Positions 12,335 through 23,815 of a DNA stretch of 64,000 bases are shown here, piece by piece. The translations under genes and the position numbers were made by a program. Position 1 is the stretch's first letter; each line of letters begins with the position of its first letter. Under the pieces are notes generated by a model. The model had not been told where the DNA came from. It saw only the letters and a program-made list of their open reading frames with translations, and searched no databases. Origin of the DNA: Rhabditoides inermis (taxonomy: Eukaryota > Nematoda > Chromadorea > Rhabditida > Rhabditidae); the NCBI GenBank assembly GCA_963966185.1, contig CAWZYM010000379.1, positions 194,501 to 258,500 of the forward strand. The letters run 5' to 3'.

Positions 12335-12782
12335 ACCGTTTCCAGTCAACGCTGGCTGCTATGTAGCTCTCTCCCGGTGGGCGGGGCGCGAGAGAGAGAG
12401 AGCGAGAGAGCACGCTGATAGCAGTGGGCGCAGACAAGGCAGACATGCATATACGCAACACGAACTGCAGTCTGTAGTAGTCAATTACTTGCTACCAACG
12501 TTTCTCTTCCATCATAGTTCTGTGCGTACTAATGAAAGAAGAACTTGGCAATAAGTAAGAGAAGAAAATTCTATGAAATTCAACAAAAGCACATGCATTA
12601 TCTGTTAAAAAGTACTTGCGTAAAGAGAGTCAGTTTGTCTTGACCCAATTCAACAAAAGCGCATGCATAAAACGTTTACAAATACTAACACAAACCTGCA
12701 CATACCGGACCGTTGACACTACATAACATATGAAATATGAGAATACAAATAATGTCCATGTTAGAGAGAGAGAAACAGAAAT

Positions 12783-12826
<44 letters not shown>

Positions 12827-13252
12827 TCTCTATTTCAGTTGCTCAATCATTACATTCACTCTTCTCGAAACAGCGCTCACAATCGCATAGCAATGAGCAC
12901 GAAAAAAAAGGTTTCAATTACAGTTGCAACACGTTTTATGCAACATTTAAATTACTAGAATGATGACCCACAGTTCCACAGTTATTGATCGTGTTTCGAA
13001 TGCAGTTGCAAATGTTTCTCAGAGACTGACCGCTACTTTTTAATTTGAAAAAGACGATATATGCTCAACTCAAACTATTATTTTTGGATTTGTTTTCATG
13101 CAAAACTAATTTCACGTTTTCTACGATTTTTTTTAAAGAATTGCTTTATTTTTTCAGAATCCGCCAAGTTCTGCTACTCGGGATCGAAGGACAAGTACGA
13201 GGCGAGGGCGTGTGATACTGGAGTGAGTGGGGAGACAGAGAAAGAAAGAAAG

Positions 13253-13293
<41 letters not shown>

Positions 13294-13842
13294 GGGGAGG
13301 GGGGGGGGAGGGGGAGATAGAGTCATTTTTCCAGGTGGACGGCAAGTTCGTCTGTCAGAAATTCGAGTGCCAAGGAGGAAAGTGTGAGTTTTTTGTACAT
13401 CTTTCATATGTATATGTCCCATTTTGTATTACAGTAATTGCGTTTTTTTCAACCGTGTTCTCTCTCTCCCTCTTTCTCCCACCTCCTTTCTCTCTCTCTC
13501 TCTCTCTCGTTTTCTTTCTCTTGCTTCCTTTTTTCGGTCTTTATCTTATATCCATTTTTGTATTTCATTCCCTCTTTGTATCTATCATTTTTTTCTCCAA
13601 CTTAAAAAAAATTGTACAAATCAATCAATCAATCAATCAATAATATTACTATAATTTAGCACCGTTCATTCTTCGCACGTGCGCCAACAAGAACATGGGA
13701 TGCATGGCAGGACCTGCGATCTGCAAGGTACGCAAACAAACAAACAAGTAAACAAGTAAACAAACCAGTAAAGAACTGACTTCAGTTCTCCGGCGGCACC
13801 GGCAGCTGCTCTCGCTGCGACGACGACAAGTGCAACATTTAG
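11781..13842 (+). CDS. Small secreted Ly-6/three-finger-like protein
   Basis: Five exons join in phase: 11781-11838, 13159-13224, 13336-13383, 13660-13727 and 13786-13842, giving about 99 residues. A signal peptide (MSFPTASALLLIIVCAAVTG) is followed by a mature chain with ten cysteines: KFCYSG, ARACDTG, FVCQKFEC, LRTCANKNMGC, AICKF, and the ending SCSRCDDDKCNI. Ten cysteines with a terminal CxxDxCN are the hallmark of the Ly-6/uPAR fold. Family members bind receptors or channels, or sit on membranes through a GPI anchor. No C-terminal hydrophobic anchor signal follows, so this one is probably secreted. Intron 1 is 1.3 kb and contains a Helitron-like repeat. The exact role is unknown. Confidence 0.78.
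12047..12830 (-). mobile_element. Helitron-like repeat, copy 1
   Basis: This copy shares blocks with copies near 14057 and 41684. Read on the minus strand it ends with a GC-rich hairpin (GAGAGGGCGC, loop, GCGCCCTCTC) followed directly by CTAA and then a host T, as in a Helitron 3' end. The other side carries the AAAAGTACTTGCG, GCGCATGCATAAAACG and CAAACCTGC blocks. A (GT)n tract and GA tracts lie inside. It is in intron 1 of the Ly-6-like gene. No Rep/helicase is present. Confidence 0.5.
12281..12332. repeat. (GT)n microsatellite
   Basis: About 26 uninterrupted GT units lie inside the Helitron-like repeat. Confidence 0.95.
13240..13320. repeat. GA/G-rich tract in a 110-bp intron
   Basis: GA repeats run into a G-rich block and fill most of the short intron 2 of the Ly-6-like gene. 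Confidence 0.85.
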
Positions 13843-14056
13843 AGGGTACTGTAATGAGAAAGTACAGTATCCCTGATACCACTTACAGTATTTTTGGAGT
13901 ACTGTAGACTGAATCACCCATCTCATTTACTCGCCTTTACTTTATCATTTCTCAAACTTCGTCCTACTCTCAATGTTAGACGTGTACATACATGATAAAT
14001 CCGTTCATTATAGTGTTTTTGGTGATACTTTCAGTTTGTGTCAATAACTTTGTATG

Positions 14057-14560
14057 AAATTATAGAGGACACGCAGCGCCCTCTCTTTTGGCTTCGTTAG
14101 GATAGGGCTCGCCCCAAAATTTTCAAGAAGCGATATCCAAAGGTCATGTCAAACTCACGTTACCAACAATGTGAACTTGTCTAATTCATGCTAATTAGAT
14201 TCGCATCGTTCCGTAGGCCAAATCACTGGTCGGTGGCATTTTTGTATTTCTTCTGTGAAAGAAGTTATGCGCGATCCCGCGTGCGCACTAGGCGAAAGGC
14301 CAGCGTGTTTCCTGTCCCTCCTTCTTTCTTCCCGTCACTACTTTTCCCAACTTGCCCTCCCTTTGCGTGTAGTCCGTCCCGCCGCCGGCGGCGTCTAATG
14401 CGCGCCGGGTTTGCATTGTTTTGACTCCGCCAACTATAACCAGGAGAAAGAGCGCAGTAGGCGCGACACCGACTCGTAATGATAAAATATGTTAACAAAA
14501 ACGTTTTGTGAAACGTAACGGCGATCCGTGAATACGTTGTGGACTGCGGTGCATTAGAGG
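14057..14560 (-). mobile_element. Helitron-like repeat, copy 2 (diverged)
   Basis: It shares the GCGCCCTCTCTTTTGGCTT end, AAGCGATATCCAAAGGTCATGT, TTCCGTAGGCCAAATCACTGG and CGCGCCGGGTTTGCATTGTTTTG blocks with the other copies. Its terminal hairpin has decayed on one side. It starts about 215 bp past the Ly-6-like stop codon. Confidence 0.5.
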
Positions 14561-16564
14561 AAGAAGTGAGAGAAGAGCAGAGATGGAGAGTGAATGGCAG
14601 ATATAGAGAGAGAAGGGCAGGGAGAAATGGAGAGATGGAGAGAGAGAGAGAAAGAGAGAGAATAGTGAAAAAGAAAAAGAACAGCGAGAGAGAACAGATG
14701 GAAAGAGAGAAAAACAGAGGGAGAGAGAACCACAGGTTCACAGCGTGGAACGACGCCGGGAACGCGAAGATGGCCTAGACAGCGTGCTCGCTCATGTTGT
14801 ATAATGAACGCCTTACCGCCAGAGCTGCTGCGAGAATGACGAGCAGAAAGAGTGGAAGAATTGTCTTCACGCGGCGGTAGTAAAACTGTCCCGTCTCCAC
14901 GCATCCCACTTTCTCTTCTCTCATCTCCACACAATCATTGTTATCAGAAAGCCGGAGAGTACGAAGAATCTGAGTCAAGTAGTCGTACTTATACACATCA
15001 TAGTTTTGATCTAGGTTGGTTGTTGTGCGTTTACTCACACGTCGACGCTACGTAGCCATTGGGAAAGTGGGTTGGGTGGAAGTTGAAGAGTAGGACGAGT
15101 ATGATGGCCCATCCACGCACGCCGTAGGCCTGCACATGTCATAGATCATAGGCCCTCCGTAATGTGAACGAGCAATCTTGTTCTACTTACTCTTCATCGA
15201 TCCGATTCCATCTACTTTTCATACCATCCTTCGCACATTCGACTCGAGGAGGCGACATCATGTTCATGTACTTGAACTTTTATTTCTATGATTCTATGGT
15301 TTGTCGTAATGCTCGTAATGAATACGTTTAGGAATCGAGTAAATTTGAAGAGACTTGAGAAACATAGCTTGTACGTTTCCACTCATTCATAGAAACGATT
15401 CGAATTTCTTCATCTTAGTTTATAGAAAACGCAATGTCCGTCCGTCTGTAAGTGACGCTCATGCGACTCTCTTTATATTCGTGTGAGAGGCACCGTTTTG
15501 TTAATCGTTTTGCCCCGCCCACTATAAAAAGAAGGAGGACGTATAATAAATAGAAGTCATGGGGTGTTAATTCAATGATACCAGCTGATTAAATAGCAAC
15601 CATTTTTAGTTTGGTTCGGTTCGTACTCATTTCTTTGTTTGTTTTAGAGACTTTTAGACAAATAAGGAACTTTAGAGGGATACAATAAATCCAGAAGATA
15701 GATCATTTCTTAGAATTGAAAAAAAAATCTTTTTTAGTTAGCATGTGGTCTAACGCACGACAAGTGTCGGCGGAACTATGAGGCAAGAATAGACCCATGT
15801 GCCAGTGGAAATCGCGATACTGCCCGATGTCTACCGTTACCTTTTGCCAATAGAAACCCAGAAATACCCAAGACATATGAGAAAAGAGCTTCATTATATT
15901 ACTATGACATAAAGATTTTTAAAAATGTACATGACAACAAGGAGTTCCTCCGGGGCAGTCTGGCGGTGTCTGCGCCTCTTTCCTGATCGAGTATAGTCGA
16001 CGGCGGCTTGCCAATGTGGATCAGAGTCTCAAGACATTTGAGAGAGAAGATCTATCTCGCTCCTTTCGATGAAGACCGGTGAAGCCTGCATTTGGTGGAA
16101 GTTGTCCTTGACCTAAATCGAGACGCTTATTTTTTTTTAAAAGTAAAGCCTCCTTTCAAGACCACCTTCTTGCTACGCTCACTGTTTGAAAAAAACATCA
16201 TCTTTCATTTTCGTTCAGTTTCAATAAAGAACCTTCAGTTTGTCGCGCTTCTTGGTGCCTAGATCTGAACGAGACGAATGATGTGATTTTATTTTATTTA
16301 AAAAAAAAACGCGAGGTAAAATTGGCTACGCTAGTATTTCAGAAGACTACATGGTGTCAGCTTCAATAAAACTCTCCTGAGCTGTCTAAAATTAGTCTAT
16401 AGATAAATGCTCACCTATCCAGTTACAGACACAGTGCGCAAATGCTTACTGGGATGACAAATCTCAACTAATCTGCTAACCACTTCAGTTTTGTATCGAT
16501 ACTTCGCGTTGTTCAAGTTGCAGTTGTGCTTTCTTCATCCGCTCTTTTATCTTTTATCTTTTCC
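14561..16564. other. Intergenic region, no firm gene
   Basis: A GA-rich stretch lies at 14577-14730. On the minus strand, 14800-14910 encodes a hydrophobic run (TILPLFLLVILAAALAV) ending at a GTAAGG donor. It could be a signal-anchor exon, but no partner exon was found. At 15930-16120 there is sequence that looks coding on the minus strand without a usable frame. Confidence 0.35.
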
Positions 16565-17881
16565 AATAATATAATAATAAGATTTATTACCGCGTATACT
16601 ATATAGATGAACACAGGACAAACACATAAATAGAGTGAATACGGCATTGGAAAATAAATAAACACAAAAATAGGATAAAACAGATAACACAGGTTCCCAA
16701 ATGAGCACTCATCTAATTTTGGACGGAGGGAACAAATGGGGGTTATCTAGGAGGTACGATTTCACTGTTTGATGTTTCGCAGATAAAAATGATGTTGTTG
16801 GGGAGTGTGTTCCATAGTGCAAAAACCCTACTGAAAAACGTGCTGCTCTTTAAAGTTGTGTCAAAGCAAGGAATCAGGCGCCACCCATGAGAAACACGAG
16901 ACCGGGAAGGTACAATGTTGAAGAGGCCAGAATACTCTAGACTAGTGCGATTAGTCATAACCTTATGAATATCGTTTATTAAGCGACGCTCTTCGAGCGT
17001 TTGAAGATCTAATAGCTGGAGGCGTTGGGAATAAGTGAGCGAGAAAAAGCCGGCACGGTGACATATTCGGCGCGTAAAATGTCTCTGTACCGACTCAATC
17101 AGATTCACCAAGCCCACATCTTTAGGATTCCATTATTCTGTACAATACTCAAGTTTGCACCGAAAATAGGTTACGTATGCGACTTTAAGAACAGTGAGAT
17201 TGCGAGTGCGATATACGCGCAGAAAGTCGTTTATGGAGTGAAGCGTATTCTGAACAATGTTGGAATAGTGATCGTCAAAGGCAAGATAACTGCTGATAGA
17301 GACGCCTAAATCCCTGACAGTATCGGCAGGGGCGAGAGTTGTGCCGTGTGCGGAATACTCATGCCTGGGATTACGACGTCCTATATGCAGTATCTGTGTT
17401 TTCTGAGTAGATATTTGTAAACCCCACTGAAGGGACCACCATGCGACTAAATCAATTGCCACTTGAAATTTATGCTGGGCGGAAGGATCATTCGCATCAA
17501 ATGCGAAGGAAATTTTTTCAAATCATCGGCGTAAAGCGCACACTCAACATAGTCGGGAAGATTGGAGACGATATCATTAATATAGACATTGAACATTATG
17601 GGACCTAGGCAAGACCCCTGTGGTACACCACAGTTGACAAGCCGTGGAGAGGAAAGCTCATCACCGACCATTACTTGTTGGCGACGGTCGGTCAAGAAAC
17701 TTCTAATCCATCCCAATACGTTACCGCGAATTCCCAGTGAATGCAACTTTTTGTATAGCAAGTTGTGATTAATGGTATCGAATGCCTTCTTGAAATCAAA
17801 GTATATACAATCGATAACCATTCCATTAGATAGGTGTTTCAACCAGTGACTATGACACTCAATAAGTTGAGCGTTTGTAGA
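16565..17881 (-). pseudogene. LINE (minus copy), 3' part of ORF2 reverse transcriptase
   Basis: Minus-strand frames encode STNAQLIECHSHWLKHL, KKAFDTINHN, GVPQGSCLGPIMFN and the catalytic YADD box (ALYADDLK), then the C-terminal region with TRRICHRAGFFSLTY. The order matches CR1/Jockey-type non-LTR retrotransposons. The copy is broken by a frameshift near 17455-17500 and a stop near 17120-17132. The 3' UTR runs to about 16565 and ends in AATAAATCTTATTATTAT. The sequence begins exactly where the fragment ending at 21414 stops, so the two are halves of one element split by the plus LINE. Confidence 0.82.
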
Positions 17882-20800
17882 TCTATTCTCGGCTGACTGG
17901 GATTCGTTCCAGGCAGCCGATGCTTTTGATAGGTCTCTAGTCACTTTTGCCTCTCTCCACTCACTCACTCAAATGGTTCGCCAGGCGACGATGGTGAGAC
18001 GAGCGGGGCGAAAGGCGCATACTCTTGACATTGTATTGACTGACTCCCCTTGTCTCTTTCAACATACGCGTGTATTGGGGCGTTTCTCTTTATGTGATCA
18101 CCTCCCTGTCGAGTTTCGGTTGCGACTCGGTATGGAGGCCGCGGCGAGAGAGCCGCTTCGGCGCGCATATGGGAAGGCTAAGTGGGGTGAGATCAATGCG
18201 GCTATAGCATGTACTGATTGGACGCGAGTTTTTATTGGTTTAAATATTGAAGAGGCAACTTCCGCGTTTGTCCAGCGAATGCAACATCTCATTACCGAGT
18301 ATATTCCCCTTATGAAACATACTAAAGCTGTCAGTATTCCTCTCTATATTTATTAATTGAAACGCCGTGCGTTACGCTACTCTATACTTATTCCAGAATC
18401 GAAGGCTGCTGATAAGGCGCAGCGTAAACTGCGAAACGCTATTTTCTCGTGGCAATGTAAGCGCGAAGCGAAACTTATCAACGGTAACAATAAACGCGCA
18501 TTATACAAGGATGTTAGAAAAAAGATGTTTCCTGCTGATGGTATCAGCTCGCTGTCACACAATGGTGAGTTGGTCCATGATTCGAGGGAAAAGGCGGAGG
18601 TGTTCGGGGAATACTTCGACTCGATATTCTCTCTTGAAAGTGTTGCTCCGACCGGCTCTGCCCTTCCTCCTCTCTCGAATCAACTCACCATGATTGACGT
18701 TTCTTATGCACTTGTTCACAAGACCATACAACGATTGGATTCAAAAATCAATACCAGATCCGATGGAATCACCCACACTTTTCTGAAAAATACAGTTGAT
18801 ACAATAAGTCTCCCGCTTTCGATTCTCTTTTCTATGTCTCTATCAGTGTGCGCTATCCCCAATATTTGAAAAGTCGCTTATATAAAACCGCTGTATAAAA
18901 AAGGTTCTCGTGATAATCCAGCTAACTATCGTCCCATTAGCCTAACAAGTAGTGTAGCGAAATTATTAGAGCGCATCATAGTCAGGCGAATGACTGATTT
19001 TCTCGAGTCTAATAGCTTGATTTCTTCCAGACAGTTTGGTTTTCGTAAGAAAAAGTCTACCAACGCACAACTTATTGAATGTTATAGTCACTGGCTGAAA
19101 CATATTTCCAATGGCCTTGTTATTGATTGTATTTATTTCGACTTAAAGAAAGCTTTCGACACAATCAATCATAAACTACTATTCAAAAAATTGCATTCGC
19201 TGGGCATTCGTGGAAACGTTCTCGGGTGGATTCGAGCCTTCCTTTCTGACCGTTGCTAACAAGTTATGGTTGGAGATGAGCTCTCGTCTCCTCGACTCGT
19301 CAACTGTGGCGTGCCGCAGGGGTCGTGTCTTGGACCCATACTCTTCAATATCTTTATCAATAATATTGTTGATAGCCTGCCTGATTATGTCGAGTGTGCT
19401 CTATACGCAGACGATTTGAAAATCTACTTCGCTTTTGATCCGGGTGATAATTTGGCTAAAATTATGTTTCAAAAAGCAATTGACGCTGTCGCAAAGTGGG
19501 CTTTAGAATGGGGTCTGCAGATCTCCACTGAGAAAACGCAGATACTGCACATAGGCCGCCGAAATCCCAAACATGAGTATACAGCACATGGCGCTACGCT
19601 CGCACCTGCTAACTCCGTAAGGGACCTTGGTGTGACTATGTGTGGGTCCTTGATTTTTGATGACCATTTTGCAAACATTGTTAAAGGCACCCTAAATGCC
19701 ATAAATGATTTTCTGAGAGTTTATCGTACAAGAGACTTGAAGGTTCTTGTCACCGCTTACACAACGTATTTCCGCTGCAAGCTAGAGTATTGTACTGAAT
19801 TGTGGAACCCTCAGGATGTGGGATCAGTGAACTTGATCGAGTCAGTGCAGCGATACTATACGCGCCGAATATGTCGTCGCGCTGGCTTGTTCTCGCTCAC
19901 CTATCCCCAACGCCTCCAGCTTCTTGGCCTTCAAACTCTTGAACAACGCCGCTTTATAAATGACGTAGCGTACATACACAAGGTTATCACTAAAGCAACC
20001 TCTCTTAATTATTCTGGTCTTTTTACACTAGTCCCAACTCGGTCGCGCACATCTCATAAATATCGTCTTTTGCCGTCATATGACTCGTTTCTGCGGAGCA
20101 GCGCGTTTTTTCAGAGGGTTTATGGAGTATGGAACTCACTTCCATCTAGGGGCCCCAACCGGAAAAATAGACAACGACTTTTCGGGTTAAATTTGACATC
20201 AATCGGTGTGTATTGGCAAATCATTTCATGTTCCAAAATTTCATTTCGATCCTATGTGTCTGAGATCCACAGTAACCCAGAAAGTGTGTATCCTCGCCTG
20301 ACCAAATTGCTCGCCGATTCTTGGCTTGGCGGGAGGGAGAGGCGAGTGATGGGTCAGAGCGCAGGCGCGAGAGGTTGTTATTGTCAGACAGTGAGAGGGC
20401 GAGCAGTGGCAGCAGCGAGTGACCTACTTTTCACTCAAGCTGCGGGGAGTTGAATTGAACGTGCCTCAACACGTGTGATCGAGGTTCTAATATGGTTTTA
20501 TGAATACATACACACCTTGCAGCTTATTCTTATCGATGCGCACTGTAACAACTGAACCGTTCTATCGCGTTCGATCGTGTTCGAATTGGTTCCTACGACT
20601 TCGAACGTGTTCTTGACTTCACGTTACATACTTATCAATGAATCTGTTGATACTTACTGATCTCCAGTTCAGAACTATGTCCGTAATCGGCACATTTCAT
20701 ATGCTTTCACCTTCGCACTCACACATTCCCCCTCCCAGCCGGCTGCCAGCAGCGTTTTCCCGCGCGTTTCCCGCCAGAAACGCGGCGAGAGGAGAGAGAA

Positions 20801-21413
20801 CAACGGCGAGAGACGAGAGAGCCCCGACAGCGGAAGGAATTTTGAGAGCTATTAGCCAATTTAGTAGTTTTTTCACGATATCGAGTATTCCTAAAATGAT
20901 AATCGTCTAACTTTGTATATTTTTGGAATCCTTGGCAGTCAAGCAATCGCGTCCAACAAACCCTATTTCTGTAGCTATCTTCCTAAAAATGATATAGACG
21001 TTTTAAACTTTTTGCAACCAAACTTCAAGATCTTTTTTTTAATCGATGCCTAATAACGAAAAAGTATTTTTAGGAAAGTTTCATAAACTTATGTTAAGTT
21101 TCAAGCGCGCGCGGCTCGTATAACCGAAATGCGCGCGCGCGAGTTTTGAGGCGGCGGTTGGGGCCCCTACTTCCATCTGATATTGTTGAATCTGCGAAAA
21201 CCAGTAACGTGAAATCCCACTTAGTAGACAATCCCCATTTGCATCCTATGTCTAAAATTCGACATTTGTAGTTTGCTTATTTTTATTTTATCTATTTTTG
21301 CCTACTCTTCGAATGTTTCTTCTTTTTTTCCCACTTCTACTATCCTACCGTAAGCACTGTTATGTTTTCTATGATGCACTCGCTAAGTACTCAACGCGGT
21401 AACAAACTATTTA
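17882..21413 (+). pseudogene. LINE (plus copy) nested in the minus LINE; ORF2 with three stops
   Basis: Starting inside the endonuclease domain (SADWDSFQAADAFDRSL, RKAHTLDIVLT), the same frame runs through the linker, the RT domain (NYRPISLTSSVAKLLE, RQFGFRKKKSTN, GVPQGSCLGPILFN, YADD in ALYADDLK) and a C-terminal RRICRRAGLFSLTYPQR region. It ends at a TAG near 21270. There are three in-frame stops (near 18355, 18868 and 19257) and no frameshift. The 5' end is truncated. A hAT-like element interrupts it at 20147-21169. The 3' UTR ends in a TTTATTTATT tail against the split minus LINE. Confidence 0.85.
20147..21169 (+). mobile_element. hAT-like non-autonomous DNA transposon, copy 1 (1,023 bp)
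   Basis: The termini are inverted: TAGGGGCCCCAACCG at the left and its exact complement at the right (15-bp TIR). The element is flanked by an 8-bp duplication, CTTCCATC (20139-20146 and 21170-21177). The unit-2 LINE copy has a single CTTCCATC with no insertion, so the boundaries are certain. TA-GGG ends with 8-bp target duplications are characteristic of hAT elements. There is no transposase. A CG-rich self-complementary block lies near the right end. Confidence 0.88.
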
Positions 21414-23395
21414 TTTATTTTTTCTTGCAAAAGCCAAATTGCCTAGATGTAAGAAGCGAATTCCTCTCAAGAAGTTCCGTAATTTGCTTGACGCATATGC
21501 GTTCCAGAACTTTCGCAACACTACTTATAAGGCTGATAGGCCTGTAGTTGAGTGGATCATCACGAGCCCCCTTTTTATGTAGAGGTTTTATATACGCCAG
21601 TTTCCAAATCTCAGAGACATTGCATACGGAAGTAGACATTGAAAAAAGAATAGAGAGTGGGACCGAAATTGTATCAACAGTATTTTTCAAAAAGGCATGC
21701 GAAATATTGTCAGGACTCGTGTTCATTTTAGATGCTAGTTTGGAAATAGTTTTGTGTACATGTGCATACGAAATCTTAATGGTGGAGAGCTGACTGACAG
21801 CACAAGGAAGGGGCGCACCCGCAGGGATAGGACCTCGCTGCGAAAAAATCGCATCAAAGCACTCTCCGAACAGCTCCGCCTTCTCCCTCGACCCGTGAAT
21901 CAACTCACCCTCACGAGAGAGCGAGGCGACACCATCACCAGGAAACAGTTTGGCGCGTACATCCCGAAATAGTGCGCGCTTGTTGTTACCATTGATTAAT
22001 CTCGCCTCGCGTTTGCAGTTCCAAGAGAATAACGCCTTTCGTAGTTTATTTTGTGCTCTATCCGAAGCACGACTGGAAGGCTGTCTAACCAAATACTTAA
22101 GAGCTGAGCGTTTCAATTTGAGAATATGACTGGGAAGGTTAGTATTTTTATACGGGGGCAGAACGGGAATGTGAGTGTGGATGAGGTGTTGCATTCGCTG
22201 GTTGAAAAGCGCGGTAGCCTGTTCTAATGTCAGTCCTATAAAGGCAAGTGTCCAATCAGTACAAGCAATGGTTTTGTTTATCTCATTCCAATTCGCCCTC
22301 CGATATGCGAAACGCGGCCTCTCTCCAGCGGCCCCACTCACCCCGAGTCGCAGCCGATACTCAACGGGCAAGTGATCGCAGACAGAAAAACGCGGCATCA
22401 CACGGACACATTGGAAAAGCGAGATGGAACCAGTGAGAACGATGTCGAGAGTGTGCGCCCTTCGCCCCACTCGTCTCACCATCGTCGCATGGCGAACCAA
22501 TTGAGAAAGTGAGTGGAGTGAGACGAAGTTCATCAAAGATCGATCAAACGCCTCAGTCGCCCGGAACGAATTCCAGTCGACCGATGGCGCATTGAAATCT
22601 CCTTGTATTATGTGACTATGACTATCAGATAAGAGAAGTGACTGAATTTCATGAATAAGTTTAGTTCCTGCTAGCTTGATTTGTGGCGATGAGCCAGGTG
22701 TGCGATATGCAGTAATCAATCGCAGTGGGCGAGACATCTTTAAAACATGTGAGGAGAGAATGTCGATGCAAACTAGTTCGCAAAGATTATCAATTGATAT
22801 GGATAAAATGTGTTTTACAGAAAGGGAAGAGTGAGTGAGCACTAAAACGCCTCCAGCATGAGTCTTGCGATCCGATCGATACAAGTTATAGCGGCCATTC
22901 ATACAGAGACTACTCATATTATCTTCAACATTGCACCAACTTTCGGTTATCGCGAAAACAATAGGTTTAGCCTGATTCAATAGCATATCTAAATCATACA
23001 ACTTATTCCGAACTGAGCGCGCGTTTAGCAGCAGAAAATTTGCACATGGAACAACACTAGTGATTGGGGAAGGGGAAAACTGCGAAACATCAAAAACAGT
23101 GGAACCGACCTGAACAACAGTGCTAGCGGGCCGGGGGCAGAAGTCCTAGTCCATGGAAACGTCGGCAGCTCCAGCGGTTTCTTCAATCGGCTCGCTCGGT
23201 TCGCCCTCGCGCGACTTCTTCGGGATCTCCTCTGCAATCGGCGAAAGCAGTACGTGGAACTGGGAACGCTTCACAGCGGACTTACAAACGGACAGGGGGT
23301 TAGAGGACGAGCGAGGAGCGGCCCTCTTTCTACCCCTACCCTTCCCGCGCCCCCTGCCACCCGGGCGGCCGCGGGAAGAGCGAGTGTATCTTTAT
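21414..23395 (-). pseudogene. LINE (minus copy), 5' part: ORF1 tail, endonuclease, RT N-terminus
   Basis: The main frame begins after a TAG near 23143 and runs through LLLNARSVRNKLYDLD, an APE-type endonuclease (AITESWCN, HAGGVLVLTHSS, QGDFNAPSVDWNSFR, CDHLPVEYRLR) and the RT start (NYRPISLISSVAKVLE, SRQFGFCKKK). It stops where the plus LINE was inserted. Upstream, in the frame ending DVSMD-TAG, a Gly/Arg-rich basic segment (RGRPGGRGRGKGRGRK) and an acidic tail look like the end of an ORF1 nucleic-acid-binding protein. The stretch is uninterrupted, so decay is slight apart from the split. Confidence 0.85.
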
Positions 23396-23503
23396 CTTTA
23401 TTTTAATCTTCAGTTTGGAGCGACCACCAGTAAAGCCACATCGTAAACTTATGGCATAATAAAAAATATATTATCAAACAAAATACATAGTAGTAGTAAT
23501 AAT

Positions 23504-23798
23504 TCAAGGAGCAATGTCGAAACTATCGGCAGGGAACTGGTAGTTGTAGTCCATGGTTCGAAACAAACTTTCTGGAATCTGAAATAAAAGAAGACGAATG
23601 CATGTTGGAATGTGACGGCACTCACGTTTTTGATTGAAACGTCTTCTCTGCTATCAGAGCACACTCCGGTCCAGTAGCAAATCCAATCCGAGAAAAACGC
23701 CACCCTAGTGTAGCTTGGCGGTGAATCTTCCCAGATGCCGAACGTCTCTGAGAGTAGTTGATTCACGTAAAATTCCCGCCAATTTTTCCAGAAAATCC
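23504..23798 (-). pseudogene. Terminal exons of an unidentified gene (unit 1)
   Basis: Two minus-strand blocks splice in phase. The exon at 23798-23626 encodes NWREFYVNQLLSETFG, EDSPPSYTRVAFFSDW and REDVSIKN, then GTGAG. The exon at 23578-23504 encodes IPESLFRTMDYNYQ and FPADSFDIAP, then TGA. Acceptors are GTGCAG and TTTCAG. No upstream exons were found before the Penelope-like fragment begins, so this is probably a truncated host gene or an unrecognised element. An identical copy is at 28900-29194. Confidence 0.4.
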
Positions 23799-23815
23799 CT
23801 GCACATTTCGCCGAG

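Noticed and set aside
14775..15038. 87-codon minus-strand frame with a hydrophobic run
   Set aside because: No second exon, and the predicted membrane segment alone is weak evidence.
15703..15894. 63-codon minus-strand frame near 15.8 kb
   Set aside because: No homology recognised, no splice context, and it begins in an A/T-rich stretch.
20147..21169. Mutator-like element with a 9-10 bp target duplication
   Set aside because: The flanks can be read as 9-10 bp repeats only by taking the terminal T or A out of the TIR. TAGGG ends with 8 bp fit both copies better.
16565..21413. LINE 5' inversion by twin priming
   Set aside because: Both oppositely oriented parts contain the RT 3' half, so they overlap in content and cannot be two pieces of one insertion. 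Nesting explains the borders.
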